From: Ostrinia nubilalis
Lineage: Eukaryota > Arthropoda > Insecta > Lepidoptera > Crambidae
Assembly (NCBI RefSeq): GCF_963855985.1
Contig: NC_087112.1
Location: forward strand, 250,501 to 314,500
Length of the DNA: 64,000 bases
Direction: 5' to 3'
Part shown: positions 63,668 to 64,000 of the stretch, piece after piece
Numbering within the stretch: position 1 is the stretch's first letter
Layout of the letters: every line of letters begins with the position of its first letter
The notes under the pieces: model-generated
Told to the model about the DNA's origin: nothing
Database searches by the model: none
What the model saw: the letters and a program-made list of their open reading frames with translations, nothing else
Translations under genes and position numbers: made by a program

Positions 63668-64000
63668 CCTCCTAACTCCATCATTAGACCAGCTCAATTT
63701 CATCGTACTTACATAAGTATACCAAATTGCAGCTCAATCGGTTGAGGAGAACTGGTCTTAATTTCAGTTGCAAGATTTGTCCCACACATACTAACAAGTG
63801 AAGTCAGTATACACTCAGGGTGGAATTTTGTAATGCCACCTGGAGGGAAAGTACTCTTAATATTGTAGATAGAAAAAAAATCTCAAAGAAAACATTCCTT
63901 TATTTTTGAGAACAAATAGAACTGCATTCAAATATTTCCAAAAAATATTTGCCACACCCGGGAATCGAACCAACTAAAATCTGTTAAAAATTACACTCTG
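63668..64000 (-). mobile_element. Probable SINE or composite repeat, cut by the window end
   Basis: On the minus strand near the edge: GTTGGTTCGATTCCCGGGTG (B-box with T-arm, 63957-63976), then GGCAAATATTTTTTGGAAAT, AGGAATGTTTTCTTTGAG, TTAAGAGTACTTTCCCTCC, GGTGGCATTACAAAATTCC and, further on, AACCGATTGAGCTGC and GGTCTAATGATGGAGTTAGG. The last block links to the repeat at 1325-1512. The A-box would lie outside the window. Confidence 0.45.

Noticed and set aside
1..64000. Bacterial, phage or viral gene systems
   Set aside because: No dense coding, no ribosome binding sites, no capsid or envelope-like frames. The window is eukaryotic repeat-rich DNA.

Overview
The window reads as nuclear DNA of an insect, most probably a moth or butterfly (Lepidoptera). 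It is AT-rich, has no operons or dense open reading frames, and is packed with repeat types familiar from lepidopteran genomes: short Helitrons ending in a GC hairpin plus CTAG, tRNA-derived SINEs, RTE-type non-LTR retrotransposons ending in microsatellites, and many terminal-inverted-repeat MITEs. No cellular protein-coding gene could be supported. The window is best read as a long intergenic or intronic stretch. Species and chromosome cannot be told from the sequence.

The one long coding region is a 5'-truncated but otherwise open RTE-type retrotransposon at about 46.1-48.8 kb. It holds endonuclease and reverse transcriptase domains with an intact FADD motif. Over twenty short 3'-end fragments of its two sister families are scattered on both strands. 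One family ends in (CGAA)n, the other in (ATG)n, and in both the stop codon runs straight into the microsatellite. A third related tail with GAA repeats lies at 27.7 kb. A decayed Helitron helicase tail (motif DGQLYVACSRV) at 2.2-2.5 kb is the only other recognisable protein remnant.

Layout. 0-5 kb: Helitrons, a helicase pseudogene, and a SINE split by a MITE that is itself split by a Helitron. 5-21 kb: mostly unassigned AT-rich DNA with scattered tails, a tRNA-derived SINE abutting a Helitron (17.2-17.7 kb) and perfect hairpins. 21-34 kb: dense repeats, including two hAT-like MITEs with perfect 8-bp target duplications (21.7 and 30.0 kb), a 142-bp tandem repeat next to a 146-bp foldback (22.7-23.45 kb), RTE tails, a tandem MITE (32 kb) and duplicated Helitron ends (32.6 kb). 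34-46 kb: sparser, with a nested composite MITE at 42.5 kb. 46-52 kb: the RTE element and a cluster of tails and SINEs. 52-58 kb: hairpins, abutting MITEs, tandem Helitron ends, a MITE inserted into its own family (56.3 kb) and one GC-rich candidate exon or recursive splice site (56.75 kb). 58-64 kb: mostly unassigned.

The elements do not form a pathway; they relate as host and parasite. RTE enzymes presumably made the many truncated tails, a Helitron helicase would mobilise the short Helitrons, and an unseen hAT transposase the 21.7 and 30.0 kb MITEs. I did not find a new defence, metabolic or signalling system. The most novel material is the nesting, the composite MITEs, the microsatellite behaviour of the RTE tails and the splice-site candidate.
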